From NCBI GenBank assembly GCA_027071315.1, contig JALSUP010000171.1, positions 1 to 54,898 of the forward strand: a DNA stretch of 54,898 bases. Reading direction: 5' to 3'. A program made the translations under genes and the position numbers. This stretch comes from Sulfurovum sp. GTDB taxonomy: Bacteria > Campylobacterota > Campylobacteria > Campylobacterales > Sulfurovaceae. Of this stretch, positions 15,027-23,106 are shown piece after piece. The notes under the pieces are model-generated. The model worked only from the letters and a program-made list of their open reading frames with translations. It did no database searches and was not told the DNA's origin. Each line of letters begins with the position of its first letter. Position 1 is the stretch's first letter.

Positions 15027-17408
15027 ATGGAACAATCAACATTTCAAGAATTAGTAAAAGGTGAATTGGTTCTTCCTAAAGAAGTGACGATAATAGATAG
15101 TGACACTTTATCAGAAGATGTAAAGAAAAAATTAGAAGTTGAGCATGGAGATAAACTACTGTCAAAAAGTTTTGCTAGGGAAACAACAAAAGTGATTAAT
15201 AGTGAATTTGCTGAAATACTTTCTGTATTTAAAACACCCAAAAGCTTAATTACTGTTGTACGAGAATATGCCAAAGAACATCAAGAGAATTCAGAAGAAT
15301 TACTCGATAGTTTATTTGAACCAATGATGGATATCATTCAAAAAGGTTTTTTGGTATCCAAAGAGACTATGCAAGAGGAGAATATATCGTTAATAACTAA
15401 TGATTTTTTTCAAGACTATAAAATATTATACGAGGTGCATCATACGGAAGATACAGAATTGTATCTTGCACAAGATAAAAATGATAGATTTGTAGCATTG
15501 AAAATTGGTGTTGCAAAAAACGTTAAAATTATAAAGTCTATGCTGGAACATGAAGTGGCTATTTTAAAAAAACTATCTGGAAAAGTGACTCCTGCGTATA
15601 TCGAGAGTAATCTTGAGAATAAACCTCCCTATATTGTGACAAAATGGATTCATGGTGTTTCTGCAATGCAATATGCTACTACACTTCGTTTAGAACATAA
15701 TGATAAGGCACTCATGTCATTATTGGATCATATTATTCAAGCCTATGCACAACTTCATAAAGAAGGGTGGTTACACCAAGATATTCATCCTGGAAACATT
15801 ATGTGCGATAAAGATGGAAATGTTACATTAATTGACTTTGGTTTGGCACAAAAGATTGATTATCCCTATCAAATCAGAGCAGGAGTTAATTTTTATATGG
15901 CACCCGAATCAATAGAAGTAAGTAATCTAGAAAAATCTAACTCTAATACTTTAAGTGAACAATATTCTATAGCTGCAGTACTTTATGAACTGTTTACTGG
16001 GGTACAGTATTGTAATTTTAGTTTAAGAACTGAAACAATGTTTGAACAAGTAAAAACAGAAACTCCAAGAAAGTTTGAATCATTGGATAAACAGTCTTTT
16101 TCTGCTTTAGAAAAAGTTTTTGCAAAAGCACTAGCAAAAAAACCGAAAGATAGATTTGATAATTTGAACCAAATGCATGATGCTATCCAAAATATTCAAT
16201 TTCCTAAACTACAATACCCACAAAAAGGGGATGATTTTGTATCATTAAGAAAAAATGTTGTTACACAACTGTTGAAACAATTTGATGTAACAGAACCATT
16301 ATATAATAATGGCTTACCACATGGACCATTGTCAAGTATTTATTATGGAGCAGCAGGAATTGCTTATGCTTTATATCGATTTTCCCTTGTATATGATAGT
16401 GCTTATTATTTATCATTAGCAGAGAAATGGTTACAAAAAGCTTTTCTTTATCTGGAAGATACTCAATCATTTTCTAACCCTTCATTTGAAATTGAAAATG
16501 ATCCAGTCACACAATATTCTACTTTTAATCATCTTCCTGGTCTCTATGGAGTACAAGCTATTATAAGTTATGCAAAAGGAGATTTTTTTAAATTCAACGA
16601 ATCTATTGTAGATATTCTCAAATTATCAGATACAAGTGAAGAAAATAATGATTTAACATTGGATGGTTTAGGTATTGCTTTATTGTTAATAAATATAGTT
16701 GAGTTGGATAATAATAGTTATATTGATAAAGAATTACAAAAAAAATTAGAAAAAAGAGTAGAAAAAATTCTTACGCCCATTCTGAAAAGAAAAGGTCTTC
16801 TTCAACAGTTTACTTTAGAACCTAGCGTGACAAATTTAGGTATTGCACATGGTATAGGAGGTAATTTATATATACTTTTAAGATGGTTTAATTATAAAAA
16901 AATTACATTACAGAAGCAATTTTTTGATCAACTTAATTTTGTAATTCAAAAAGAAATACCACAAGGATGTGGCGTATGTATTCCTTGGCAAACGAAAGAG
17001 GGTGAGAACGTATTTCATACTATGTCTGGATGGTGTAATGGATCTGCAGGTATCCTTATGCTTTTATGTGAGGTAGCAAAAGTAAGTAATCAAGAAAAAT
17101 ATTTAAATGATGCAGAACAATTTGCTTGGAATTGTTGGGAAGATATGGCTACTGTGCCCAATCTTTGTTGTGGTTTGGCTGGACGTGCTTATGCATTATC
17201 ATCTTATAGTCAAGCTACAAATAACAATGTTTGGCATGAGCGTGCATTGAAGCTTATGTCTCAGGCTATTGAACAAGGTGAACTTATTGATACAGAACAA
17301 ATGCCTATGCATAGTTTATATAAAGGTCAATTAGGTGTAGCCCTAGCCTTCACTGAAATTGCAACAAATAAAGCATATTCAATGCCATTTTTTGGAAGAG
17401 AAAATTGA
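15027..17408 (+). CDS. PqqD-like/kinase/LanC fusion: putative lanthipeptide synthetase
   Basis: The 793-aa protein has three parts. Residues about 45-115 resemble a PqqD/RRE winged helix (VINSEFAEILSVFKTPKSLITVVREYA). Residues about 128-395 are a Ser/Thr kinase with HQDIHPGN (D252) and IDFGLA (D270). Residues about 410-790 are a LanC-type cyclase with GAAGIAYAL (near 441), HGIGGNLY, WCNGSAG (C670), NLCCGLAG (C714, C715) and HSLYKGQLGVALAF. The zinc ligands would be three cysteines, as in promiscuous ProcM-type cyclases, rather than Cys-Cys-His. No lyase domain is fused, and the preceding gene may supply it. No transporter or protease follows. Confidence 0.8.
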   Translation: MEQSTFQELVKGELVLPKEVTIIDSDTLSEDVKKKLEVEHGDKLLSKSFARETTKVINSEFAEILSVFKTPKSLITVVREYAKEHQENSEELLDSLFEPMMDIIQKGFLVSKETMQEENISLITNDFFQDYKILYEVHHTEDTELYLAQDKNDRFVALKIGVAKNVKIIKSMLEHEVAILKKLSGKVTPAYIESNLENKPPYIVTKWIHGVSAMQYATTLRLEHNDKALMSLLDHIIQAYAQLHKEGWLHQDIHPGNIMCDKDGNVTLIDFGLAQKIDYPYQIRAGVNFYMAPESIEVSNLEKSNSNTLSEQYSIAAVLYELFTGVQYCNFSLRTETMFEQVKTETPRKFESLDKQSFSALEKVFAKALAKKPKDRFDNLNQMHDAIQNIQFPKLQYPQKGDDFVSLRKNVVTQLLKQFDVTEPLYNNGLPHGPLSSIYYGAAGIAYALYRFSLVYDSAYYLSLAEKWLQKAFLYLEDTQSFSNPSFEIENDPVTQYSTFNHLPGLYGVQAIISYAKGDFFKFNESIVDILKLSDTSEENNDLTLDGLGIALLLINIVELDNNSYIDKELQKKLEKRVEKILTPILKRKGLLQQFTLEPSVTNLGIAHGIGGNLYILLRWFNYKKITLQKQFFDQLNFVIQKEIPQGCGVCIPWQTKEGENVFHTMSGWCNGSAGILMLLCEVAKVSNQEKYLNDAEQFAWNCWEDMATVPNLCCGLAGRAYALSSYSQATNNNVWHERALKLMSQAIEQGELIDTEQMPMHSLYKGQLGVALAFTEIATNKAYSMPFFGREN

Positions 17409-17499
17409 AACTAAAAGTTTCGTAATTGTGGGAGAGACTGTAAAGAGGGAGTGTTAAAAATTCCGTGTCAGTCTGATAAAATACTATCAAGGACTGATA

Positions 17500-17815
17500 A
17501 TGAAAGAAGAAATAGAGTTTGATTTCGATGAGATACTCGACAAATTTAGAAGCGGTAAAAAACTTACAGGTATAGGTGGTCTTTTAGAGCCACTTATTAA
17601 ACAACTTACAGAAGCTGCACTGGAAGCAGAAGTAGAATCACATATCGCTAATGATGGACTTTAAGGTACAAGAAATAGACGTAATGGTTCTAATAAAAAA
17701 ACCATAAAAAGTACAGTGATGGTATTTTTGAACTAGAAACTCCAAGAGACCGAAATGGTACCTTCGAACCTCAGATTGTAAAAAAAACACCAAACCACTA
17801 TTAGTAAACCAAACA
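17500..17815 (+). pseudogene. Decayed IS256-family transposase
   Basis: ATG at 17500 opens a 54-codon frame (KEEIEFDFDEILDKFRSGKKL ... ALEAEVESHIANDGL) that is an IS256-family N-terminus. It stops in frame at 17662. Similarity resumes as GTRNRRNGSNKKTIKST, shifts frame to FELETPRDRNGTFEPQIVKK, and shifts again in an A8 run to KHQTTIS, after which it ends. Only about a quarter of a normal ~400-aa transposase remains. The preceding 17430-17480 (GTGTTAAAAATTCCGTGTC) looks like an IS256 terminal repeat. No further gene is visible up to 17904. Confidence 0.85.
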
Positions 17816-17904
17816 AAAAAGAAATTTTAGTATCGTTTTTGCTATAATATTTTAATAGGATAGAAGAATAAGAAGACAAGATTGACTTTGTTTACAACAC
17901 TGTT

Positions 17905-18945
17905 TTACTTCGTCTTCCCGTCAATGTAATTCTGTACGAACTTGCGTACGTCGGCATAGACGAACGAGTCTTTGTATCCGTCTATTTTACCGCCGCTGGC
18001 ATTGGGGTGTCCGCCGCCGTTGCCAACTTCGGCTGCCATTTGGGAGACGTCAAGTTTGTTGTTGGATCTGAGCGAAAAGTGGCCTCTGAAGTTGACATCC
18101 ATGTAAAAGTCATACTCGGGGTTGTTGAGCATACAGGTATTTCCTATGATGGAAGTGTTTCCGACGTTGTAACCCAAAATACCCTTGTAGCCTCTGTACG
18201 TAATGGTAAGACGCTGTTTGTCTGTGGTGAGCAGGTCTGTGACATAGTAGGCAACCAAATTGTCTTTGGTGTTGTTCTCTTCCTGGAGGAAGAAAGATTT
18301 TTTGATCTGGTGCAGGGCATCATCGAGGGCAATAGGTGCCTGCTCTTCTTCAATGAGGTTCTTTGCTGCCTCTATAAGGGAGAGTTTAAAGGCTCTGTCC
18401 TGTGCAGGGAATAGAATACGGTTGACTTCTCTCGCCCCGGAGATCATACCGAGCATCACTTTTCCGTATTCGAAGAGTGCATCGTCGGAGACCCAGATGT
18501 CTATGGCATTGATGGCTTTGACGATCCTGGCAAGGCTGTTCTCTTTGTCAAAGTCGTAATGTGTCTGCAGCCAGTCGTAGGTGATGAGTGTGGCACAACG
18601 GCTTGTGTCAAGTTTGTACCAGGCAAAACGTTCTGCTGCTTTTGACCCTGAAGCATGGTGGTCAAGGAGTTGCAGTTTGGCACCGATGCGTACGGCTTCT
18701 TTTTCTATCCAGTTTCCCTCTTTGGTCGTGAGGTTGAGGTCGGTGATGAGAATGAGTCGTTCTGTCTCCTCCCCCTGTATAAATTTGTCCTGCTCTATCT
18801 TTTTGACGATCTCACCCAAACGGGCAGAGACTTCCGGCCCGTAGTTGGCGTTGTAACATTCGATCTTTTCGAAGCACTGTGTAGAGAGATATTGGCATCC
18901 GTAACCGTCAAGGTCTATGTGTGATAAATGGTAAACGTGCTGCAT
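17905..18945 (-). CDS. DHH-family phosphoesterase
   Basis: The 346-aa protein has the DHH signatures: an N-terminal HIDLDGYG (metal binding), LITDLN, LLDHHASG (the DHH motif, about residue 95), and a C-terminal GNGGGHPNASGG of the DHHA1 domain. These enzymes hydrolyse nano-RNA, oligonucleotides or cyclic dinucleotides using Mn2+. It is longer than minimal NrnA but has no PAS or membrane part, so it is probably cytoplasmic. The start codon shares one base with the stop of the Rrf2 gene (TAATG), so the two form an operon. Confidence 0.9.
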   Translation of the reverse strand: MQHVYHLSHIDLDGYGCQYLSTQCFEKIECYNANYGPEVSARLGEIVKKIEQDKFIQGEETERLILITDLNLTTKEGNWIEKEAVRIGAKLQLLDHHASGSKAAERFAWYKLDTSRCATLITYDWLQTHYDFDKENSLARIVKAINAIDIWVSDDALFEYGKVMLGMISGAREVNRILFPAQDRAFKLSLIEAAKNLIEEEQAPIALDDALHQIKKSFFLQEENNTKDNLVAYYVTDLLTTDKQRLTITYRGYKGILGYNVGNTSIIGNTCMLNNPEYDFYMDVNFRGHFSLRSNNKLDVSQMAAEVGNGGGHPNASGGKIDGYKDSFVYADVRKFVQNYIDGKTK

Positions 18946-19349
18946 TATGCCTCCAATATGTCTGCGAGGGTCAGTCCCTTGAGGAAACCGTCGATCTTGC
19001 TTTGAAAATTCATAAGAAAAGGAGAGATGGCACAGGTACCGATGCTGCCGTTAGGGCAGGTACCGGCATAGGAAGTACAGTCGAAAACAGCGGGAGATTT
19101 TCCCTCTGCAGCGAGGATAATACTGTTAATACTGATCTCTTCAATGGTTTTTGCAAGAATGAATCCGCCATGTGCACCTTTGCGTGATTCGAGGATCCCC
19201 TGTTTTGCAAGACTTTGTAAGATCTTTGCCAAAAAACTTTTAGGGATACAGAGTTCATTTGCCAACTGTTCAGCACCCACAGGGCTTTCAGATTTTCTAA
19301 TGCGGTCTAAAGAGAGAAGCGCATATTCGCTTGCACGTGTTAATAACAT
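18945..19349 (-). CDS. Rrf2-family transcription regulator with IscR-like cysteines
   Basis: The 134-aa protein is a winged-helix Rrf2 member: LLTRASEYALLSLDRI at the N-terminus, recognition region CIPKSFLAKILQSLAKQGI, and wing SRKGAHGGFILAK. Three cysteines at C91, C98 and C106 match the spacing of the IscR [2Fe-2S] ligands (92, 98, 104). It probably senses Fe-S status, NO or redox. It is co-transcribed with the DHH gene and divergent from rpsO. A near-palindrome in its promoter (19369-19390) is a likely autoregulatory site. Confidence 0.88.
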   Translation of the reverse strand: MLLTRASEYALLSLDRIRKSESPVGAEQLANELCIPKSFLAKILQSLAKQGILESRKGAHGGFILAKTIEEISINSIILAAEGKSPAVFDCTSYAGTCPNGSIGTCAISPFLMNFQSKIDGFLKGLTLADILEA

Positions 19350-19368
19350 AATAGTGACCTTCGTTTTA

Positions 19369-19390
19369 ATTAGGAGTATTTTACTCTAAT
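19369..19390. promoter_or_regulatory. Palindromic operator candidate for the Rrf2 regulator
   Basis: ATTAGGAGTA (19369-19378) and TACTCTAAT (19382-19390) are inverted copies apart from one extra G. The site overlaps the expected -10 region of the rrf2 promoter on the minus strand, where an Rrf2 dimer would repress its own gene. Confidence 0.5.
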
Positions 19391-19505
19391 ATAGTTTAAA
19401 TGCCCATAAATCACCGGCTATGGGGTACTATAAGTCCCCGATAAGTTTATTATGCTATGATTGCGGACTCAATTTTGAGAATTTAATACCAATCAGGAGG
19501 TCATT

Positions 19506-19775
19506 ATGGCTTTAGATCAGGCGAAAAAAGCAGAAATTATTGCTAAATACGCAAGAGGCGAAAACGATACAGGTTCAACAGAAGTTCAGGTAGCACTTTT
19601 AACAGAGAGAATTACTTACCTTACAGAGCACCTACAGACAAACAAGAAGGATCACTCTTCAAGACTTGGACTACTTAAACTGGTAGGTCAGAGAAGAAGA
19701 CTTATGAGATACCTTAAAAACACAGATCTCACAAGATGGAACACTATCAAAGCAGACCTGGGTATTAGAAACTAA
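19506..19775 (+). CDS. rpsO: 30S ribosomal protein S15
   Basis: The 89-aa protein is a full-length S15: [36 protein letters not shown], then [29 protein letters not shown]. It binds 16S rRNA early in assembly of the small-subunit platform. An AGGAGG ribosome-binding site lies 7 bases before the ATG. It is monocistronic, with a hairpin terminator 15 bases after the stop. pnp does not follow, unlike in many bacteria. Confidence 0.97.
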   Translation: MALDQAKKAEIIAKYARGENDTGSTEVQVALLTERITYLTEHLQTNKKDHSSRLGLLKLVGQRRRLMRYLKNTDLTRWNTIKADLGIRN

Positions 19776-19790
19776 TTTTTTAATACTTTC

Positions 19791-19815
19791 GCATCTCTCT
19801 TTTACAGGGAGATGC
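19791..19815 (+). terminator. rpsO terminator
   Basis: GCATCTC and GAGATGC form a stem around a T-rich loop, directly after the rpsO stop, with T-containing sequence downstream. Confidence 0.6.
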
Positions 19816-19934
19816 ACTTTCTACACGTTACAAACTCCCTTTACTCTCTTAAAACACACACTACACTCTATTTATCCATAGAAATGGTTAGCTTTTTTCT
19901 ATTATACTGTCACTATCTTTGTGTTAAATTTATA

Positions 19935-20015
19935 CTTGAGTCATATAGACTAAAGTTAATTTAGTAATTTTATTAAGTTAGGACTTGACAAAGTATCACT
20001 CAATGTTGTATAATA
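19935..20015 (+). promoter_or_regulatory. grpE-dnaK promoter with two HAIR (HspR) operators
   Basis: TTGACA (19986-19991) and TATAAT (20010-20015) with 18-base spacing form the promoter. CTTGAGT-N7-ACTAAAG at 19935-19955 matches the HspR inverted repeat HAIR (CTTGAGT-N7-ACTCAAG) with one mismatch. A second, weaker copy, CTTGACA-N7-ACTCAAT, at 19985-20005 covers the -35 box and spacer. The copies begin exactly 50 bases apart. HspR represses heat-shock operons in Helicobacter and Campylobacter. No hspR gene is in the window. Confidence 0.7.
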
Positions 20016-20069
20016 CTTTCAAGCATTAAAAAATGCATAGATAAAATAGTAAAAAAAGGAGGTCTGTTA

Positions 20070-20618
20070 ATGAGTCAGGAAAATGAAAATCTTGAAGAGT
20101 CCCAGACTGAAGCCGCAGCAGAAGAAGAGACAAAAGCACAGGAAAGTGCTGAAGTTGACCCTTTGGAAGCAGCACAGGCGGAAGCAGCTGACTATAAAGA
20201 TAAATATTTAAGAGCGCATGCAGATTTTGAAAATGCAAAAAAGCGTTTGGAAAAAGATAAGATGAATGCCGTCTCTTATGCCAATGAGAGTTTCGCAAAA
20301 GATATTCTGGCAGTACTTGATTCTTTTGACAATGCATTGAGCTCCATTGAAGGTGCAGATGAAGAGAATTCTTCAGAAGTACTTGAAAAGATGAAAGAGG
20401 GTGTCACGCTCACGCACAATCAACTCAAAAAGATCCTTGAAAAGAATCATATTAAAGAGATAGCATGTGAAGGTGAGTTCAACCCGGAAGTACATCAGGC
20501 GATCATGCAGGTCGACAGTGATGCGCATGAAGCAGGTGATGTGGTTCAAGTCATGCAAAAAGGGTATACCATTAAAGACCGTGTCTTGAGACCGGCAATG
20601 GTAAGTACCTGTAAATAA
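20070..20618 (+). CDS. grpE: Nucleotide exchange factor GrpE
   Basis: The 182-aa protein has an acidic, Glu/Ala-rich N-terminus, a long coiled-coil (DYKDKYLRAHADFENAKKRLEKDKM, about residues 48-75), and the C-terminal beta domain ending in the typical VVQVMQKGYTIKDRVLRPAMV. GrpE releases ADP from DnaK and acts as a thermosensor. An AAAGGAGG ribosome-binding site is present. It is followed by dnaK after 130 bases that contain a REP hairpin and a possible second promoter. hrcA, which precedes grpE in some relatives, is absent here. Confidence 0.95.
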   Translation: MSQENENLEESQTEAAAEEETKAQESAEVDPLEAAQAEAADYKDKYLRAHADFENAKKRLEKDKMNAVSYANESFAKDILAVLDSFDNALSSIEGADEENSSEVLEKMKEGVTLTHNQLKKILEKNHIKEIACEGEFNPEVHQAIMQVDSDAHEAGDVVQVMQKGYTIKDRVLRPAMVSTCK

Positions 20619-20625
20619 TTTGCGT

Positions 20626-20647
20626 GGTCGGCTGAAGCCAACCCTAC
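20626..20647 (-). repeat. REP hairpin, GTAG type, minus orientation
   Basis: On the minus strand, GTAG is followed by GGTTGGCT-TC-AGCCGACC (one G:T pair). It sits between grpE and dnaK, so it will form a hairpin in any read-through mRNA and could modulate the GrpE:DnaK ratio. Confidence 0.65.
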
Positions 20648-20748
20648 GAAAAAGTGACTCAATGCAACTAAAGTAGCATTGGATTTGACTTAGGTTTGCG
20701 TATAATATGTGTAGAAATAAAAATTAACAACGATAAAAAGGAAACGAT

Positions 20749-22623
20749 ATGGCAAAAGTATTAGGAATAGATTTAGGAACAACAAACTCTGCAATGGCAG
20801 TGTATACAAACGGTGAAGCGGCGATCATCGCCAATAAAGAGGGTAAAAATACAACCCCTTCAATTGTGGCATTTACAGACAAGGGTGAAGTACTTGTCGG
20901 TGAGTCTGCTAAAAGACAGGCGGTGACAAACCCGGAGAAGACCATTTACTCTATTAAGAGAATTATGGGTCTTATGTGTGATGAGCCTAAAGCGGCAGAA
21001 GCAAAAGAGAGATTACCATACCACGTGATCGACAGAAACGGTGCCTGTGCTATTGAAGTGGCAGAAAAAACTTATACACCTCAGGAAATTTCTGCAAAAG
21101 TACTCATGAAAATGAAAGAAGATGCAGAAGCATACCTGGGTGAGACGGTTACAGATGCTGTTATTACGGTACCTGCCTACTTTAACGATGCGCAGAGAAA
21201 AGCAACGAAAGAAGCGGGAACCATCGCAGGATTGAACGTACTGAGAATCATCAATGAGCCTACATCGGCTGCATTGGCGTATGGTCTTGACAAAAAAGAT
21301 GCAGAGCAGATCGTAGTGTATGACCTTGGTGGTGGTACATTTGACGTGACAGCACTGGAGACCGGTGACGGCGTGGTTGAAGTACTTTCAACAGGGGGTG
21401 ATGCATTCCTTGGTGGTGATGACTTTGACAACCGTGTCATTGACTTTGTGGCGGATGAGTTCAAAGCGGAGTCAGGCATAGATATTAAAGCAGACGTCAT
21501 GGCGCTTCAGCGTGTGAAAGATGCAGCAGAAGCAGCGAAAAAAGAGCTTTCATCTGCCACTGAAACGGAAATCAACCTTCCGTTCATTACAGCAGATGCT
21601 TCAGGACCAAAGCACCTGGTAACAAAAATTACCAGAGCAAAATTTGAGTCACTGGTTTCTGACCTTGTAGAAAAAACCATTGTCACGATCGCTTCTGTAC
21701 TTAAAGATGCCGGTCTTAGCAAAAATGATGTCAAAGAAGTCGTCATGGTCGGTGGTTCAACAAGAGTACCATTGGTTCAGGAAAAAGTACAGGCCTTCTT
21801 TAATAAAGAGCTTAACAAGTCAGTGAACCCGGACGAAGTCGTTGCACTTGGTGCCGCTATTCAGGGTGGTGTACTTGCGGGTGATGTGAAAGATGTATTG
21901 CTTCTAGATGTAACACCACTAAGCCTTGGTATTGAAACTTTGGGTGGGGTAACGACTAAAGTCATCGAAAAAGGAACAACGATCCCGGCGAAGAAGTCAC
22001 AGGTCTTCTCAACAGCAGAAGACAACCAGCCGGCAGTAAGTATTCACGTACTTCAGGGTGAGAGAGAGTTCTCCAAAGACAATAAGTCACTTGGTATGTT
22101 CGAGTTGAGAGATATCCCTGCGGCACCACGTGGTGTACCACAGATCGAAGTGACATTTGACATCGATGCTAACGGTATCCTGACTGTCTCTGCACAGGAT
22201 AAAGGTACAGGTAAGTCACAGGAGATCAAGATCACCGGTTCGAGCGGACTTTCTGACGAAGAGATCGAAAAAATGGTTCAGGATGCGGAAGCACACAAAG
22301 CGGACGATGAGAAGCGTAAAGAAGTCGTTGAAGCGAGAAACCAGGCAGATGCACTTGTTCACCAGACAAGAAAGTCATTGACTGATCTTGGTGAGAACTT
22401 TGATGCAGCAGAGAAAGAAGCTATCGAAGCAGCGATCACTGACCTTGAAGAGACATTGAAAGATGACTCTGCAACGAAAGAGCAGATCGAAGAGAAAGTA
22501 AAAGTCTTGACTGAAAAGTCACATAAACTTGCTGAAGCAATGTATGCGAAAGAGCAGGGCGGTGCGAATCCTGAAGCGAAAAAAGCGGATGATGATGACG
22601 TGATCGATGCAGAGGTTGAGTAA
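20749..22623 (+). CDS. dnaK: Chaperone DnaK (Hsp70)
   Basis: The 624-aa protein is a complete Hsp70. The nucleotide-binding domain starts [19 protein letters not shown] and includes [28 protein letters not shown] and [14 protein letters not shown]. The interdomain linker is [15 protein letters not shown], followed by the substrate-binding domain and helical lid. It ends in the acidic [11 protein letters not shown] tail. It folds client proteins with DnaJ and GrpE. It is co-regulated with grpE through the HAIR promoter. A possible weak promoter with TATAAT at 20701-20706 may add separate transcription. A strong terminator follows at 22657. Confidence 0.98.
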   Translation: MAKVLGIDLGTTNSAMAVYTNGEAAIIANKEGKNTTPSIVAFTDKGEVLVGESAKRQAVTNPEKTIYSIKRIMGLMCDEPKAAEAKERLPYHVIDRNGACAIEVAEKTYTPQEISAKVLMKMKEDAEAYLGETVTDAVITVPAYFNDAQRKATKEAGTIAGLNVLRIINEPTSAALAYGLDKKDAEQIVVYDLGGGTFDVTALETGDGVVEVLSTGGDAFLGGDDFDNRVIDFVADEFKAESGIDIKADVMALQRVKDAAEAAKKELSSATETEINLPFITADASGPKHLVTKITRAKFESLVSDLVEKTIVTIASVLKDAGLSKNDVKEVVMVGGSTRVPLVQEKVQAFFNKELNKSVNPDEVVALGAAIQGGVLAGDVKDVLLLDVTPLSLGIETLGGVTTKVIEKGTTIPAKKSQVFSTAEDNQPAVSIHVLQGEREFSKDNKSLGMFELRDIPAAPRGVPQIEVTFDIDANGILTVSAQDKGTGKSQEIKITGSSGLSDEEIEKMVQDAEAHKADDEKRKEVVEARNQADALVHQTRKSLTDLGENFDAAEKEAIEAAITDLEETLKDDSATKEQIEEKVKVLTEKSHKLAEAMYAKEQGGANPEAKKADDDDVIDAEVE

Positions 22624-22656
22624 TCACCTCTGTATCGTCTAGCACTCTAGACTTTT

Positions 22657-22693
22657 AAAAGCCTGGCTCCTTTTTGGGAGTCGGGCTTTTTTT
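22657..22693 (+). terminator. dnaK intrinsic terminator
   Basis: AAAAGCC-T-GGCTCC, a T5 loop, and GGGAG-TCG-GGCTTTT form a long stem ending in a T7 run, 33 bases after the dnaK stop. Confidence 0.85.
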
Positions 22694-22738
22694 ATGCCGT
22701 TTTTTTGCTGATGTGTTTCATGTCAGATGATTTTTCGC

Positions 22739-23068
22739 GTAGGGTGGGATTTCCCACCGTATTAAATGAGTTTGATGTTCTTTCCAGATATATAACTTGT
22801 GGCTTTGTTTCTCTTTTCATTTTTTTAGAAAAAACGAAGCAAAAAATCGTTGTGGCTCTCGAATCGCTTCGCTTTCACGGGCGTTCGCCACAACAGGGCA
22901 CACTTTGTGTGATTAGATGGCTTGGCTTTCGCCGGATACAGAGTGTTTTGGATGTATTAGATATTGAAAAGCTGTAGGGTGTTGTGCCCTCACAACACCA
23001 AATATTTGTATGATTTAAAAATGGTTTTCTTGATGATATTTTGGTGCTGTCGGGGGACAGCACCCTAC
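22739..23068. repeat. REP hairpin cluster (BIME-like), copy A
   Basis: There are three GTAG-headed hairpins. First, GTAG + GGTGGGA-TT-TCCCACC (22739-22758, plus). Second, GTAG + GGTGTTGTG-CCCT-CACAACACC (22974-22999, plus). Third, GGTGCTGTC-GGGG-GACAGCACC + CTAC (23043-23068, minus). The same three types occur in the same order at 43731-43936. This fills most of the 480-base gap between dnaK and the next gene. The stretch 22820-22960 between the hairpins looks like degenerate filler, and no gene is supported there. Confidence 0.85.
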
Positions 23069-23106
23069 GGAAGCAAACTTTTTATAAACTTTATAGCTTG
23101 TAACGA

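Noticed and set aside
22705-22977. 90-codon plus-strand frame after dnaK
   Set aside because: It runs through REP hairpins and filler sequence, lacks a ribosome-binding site and has no protein-like pattern.
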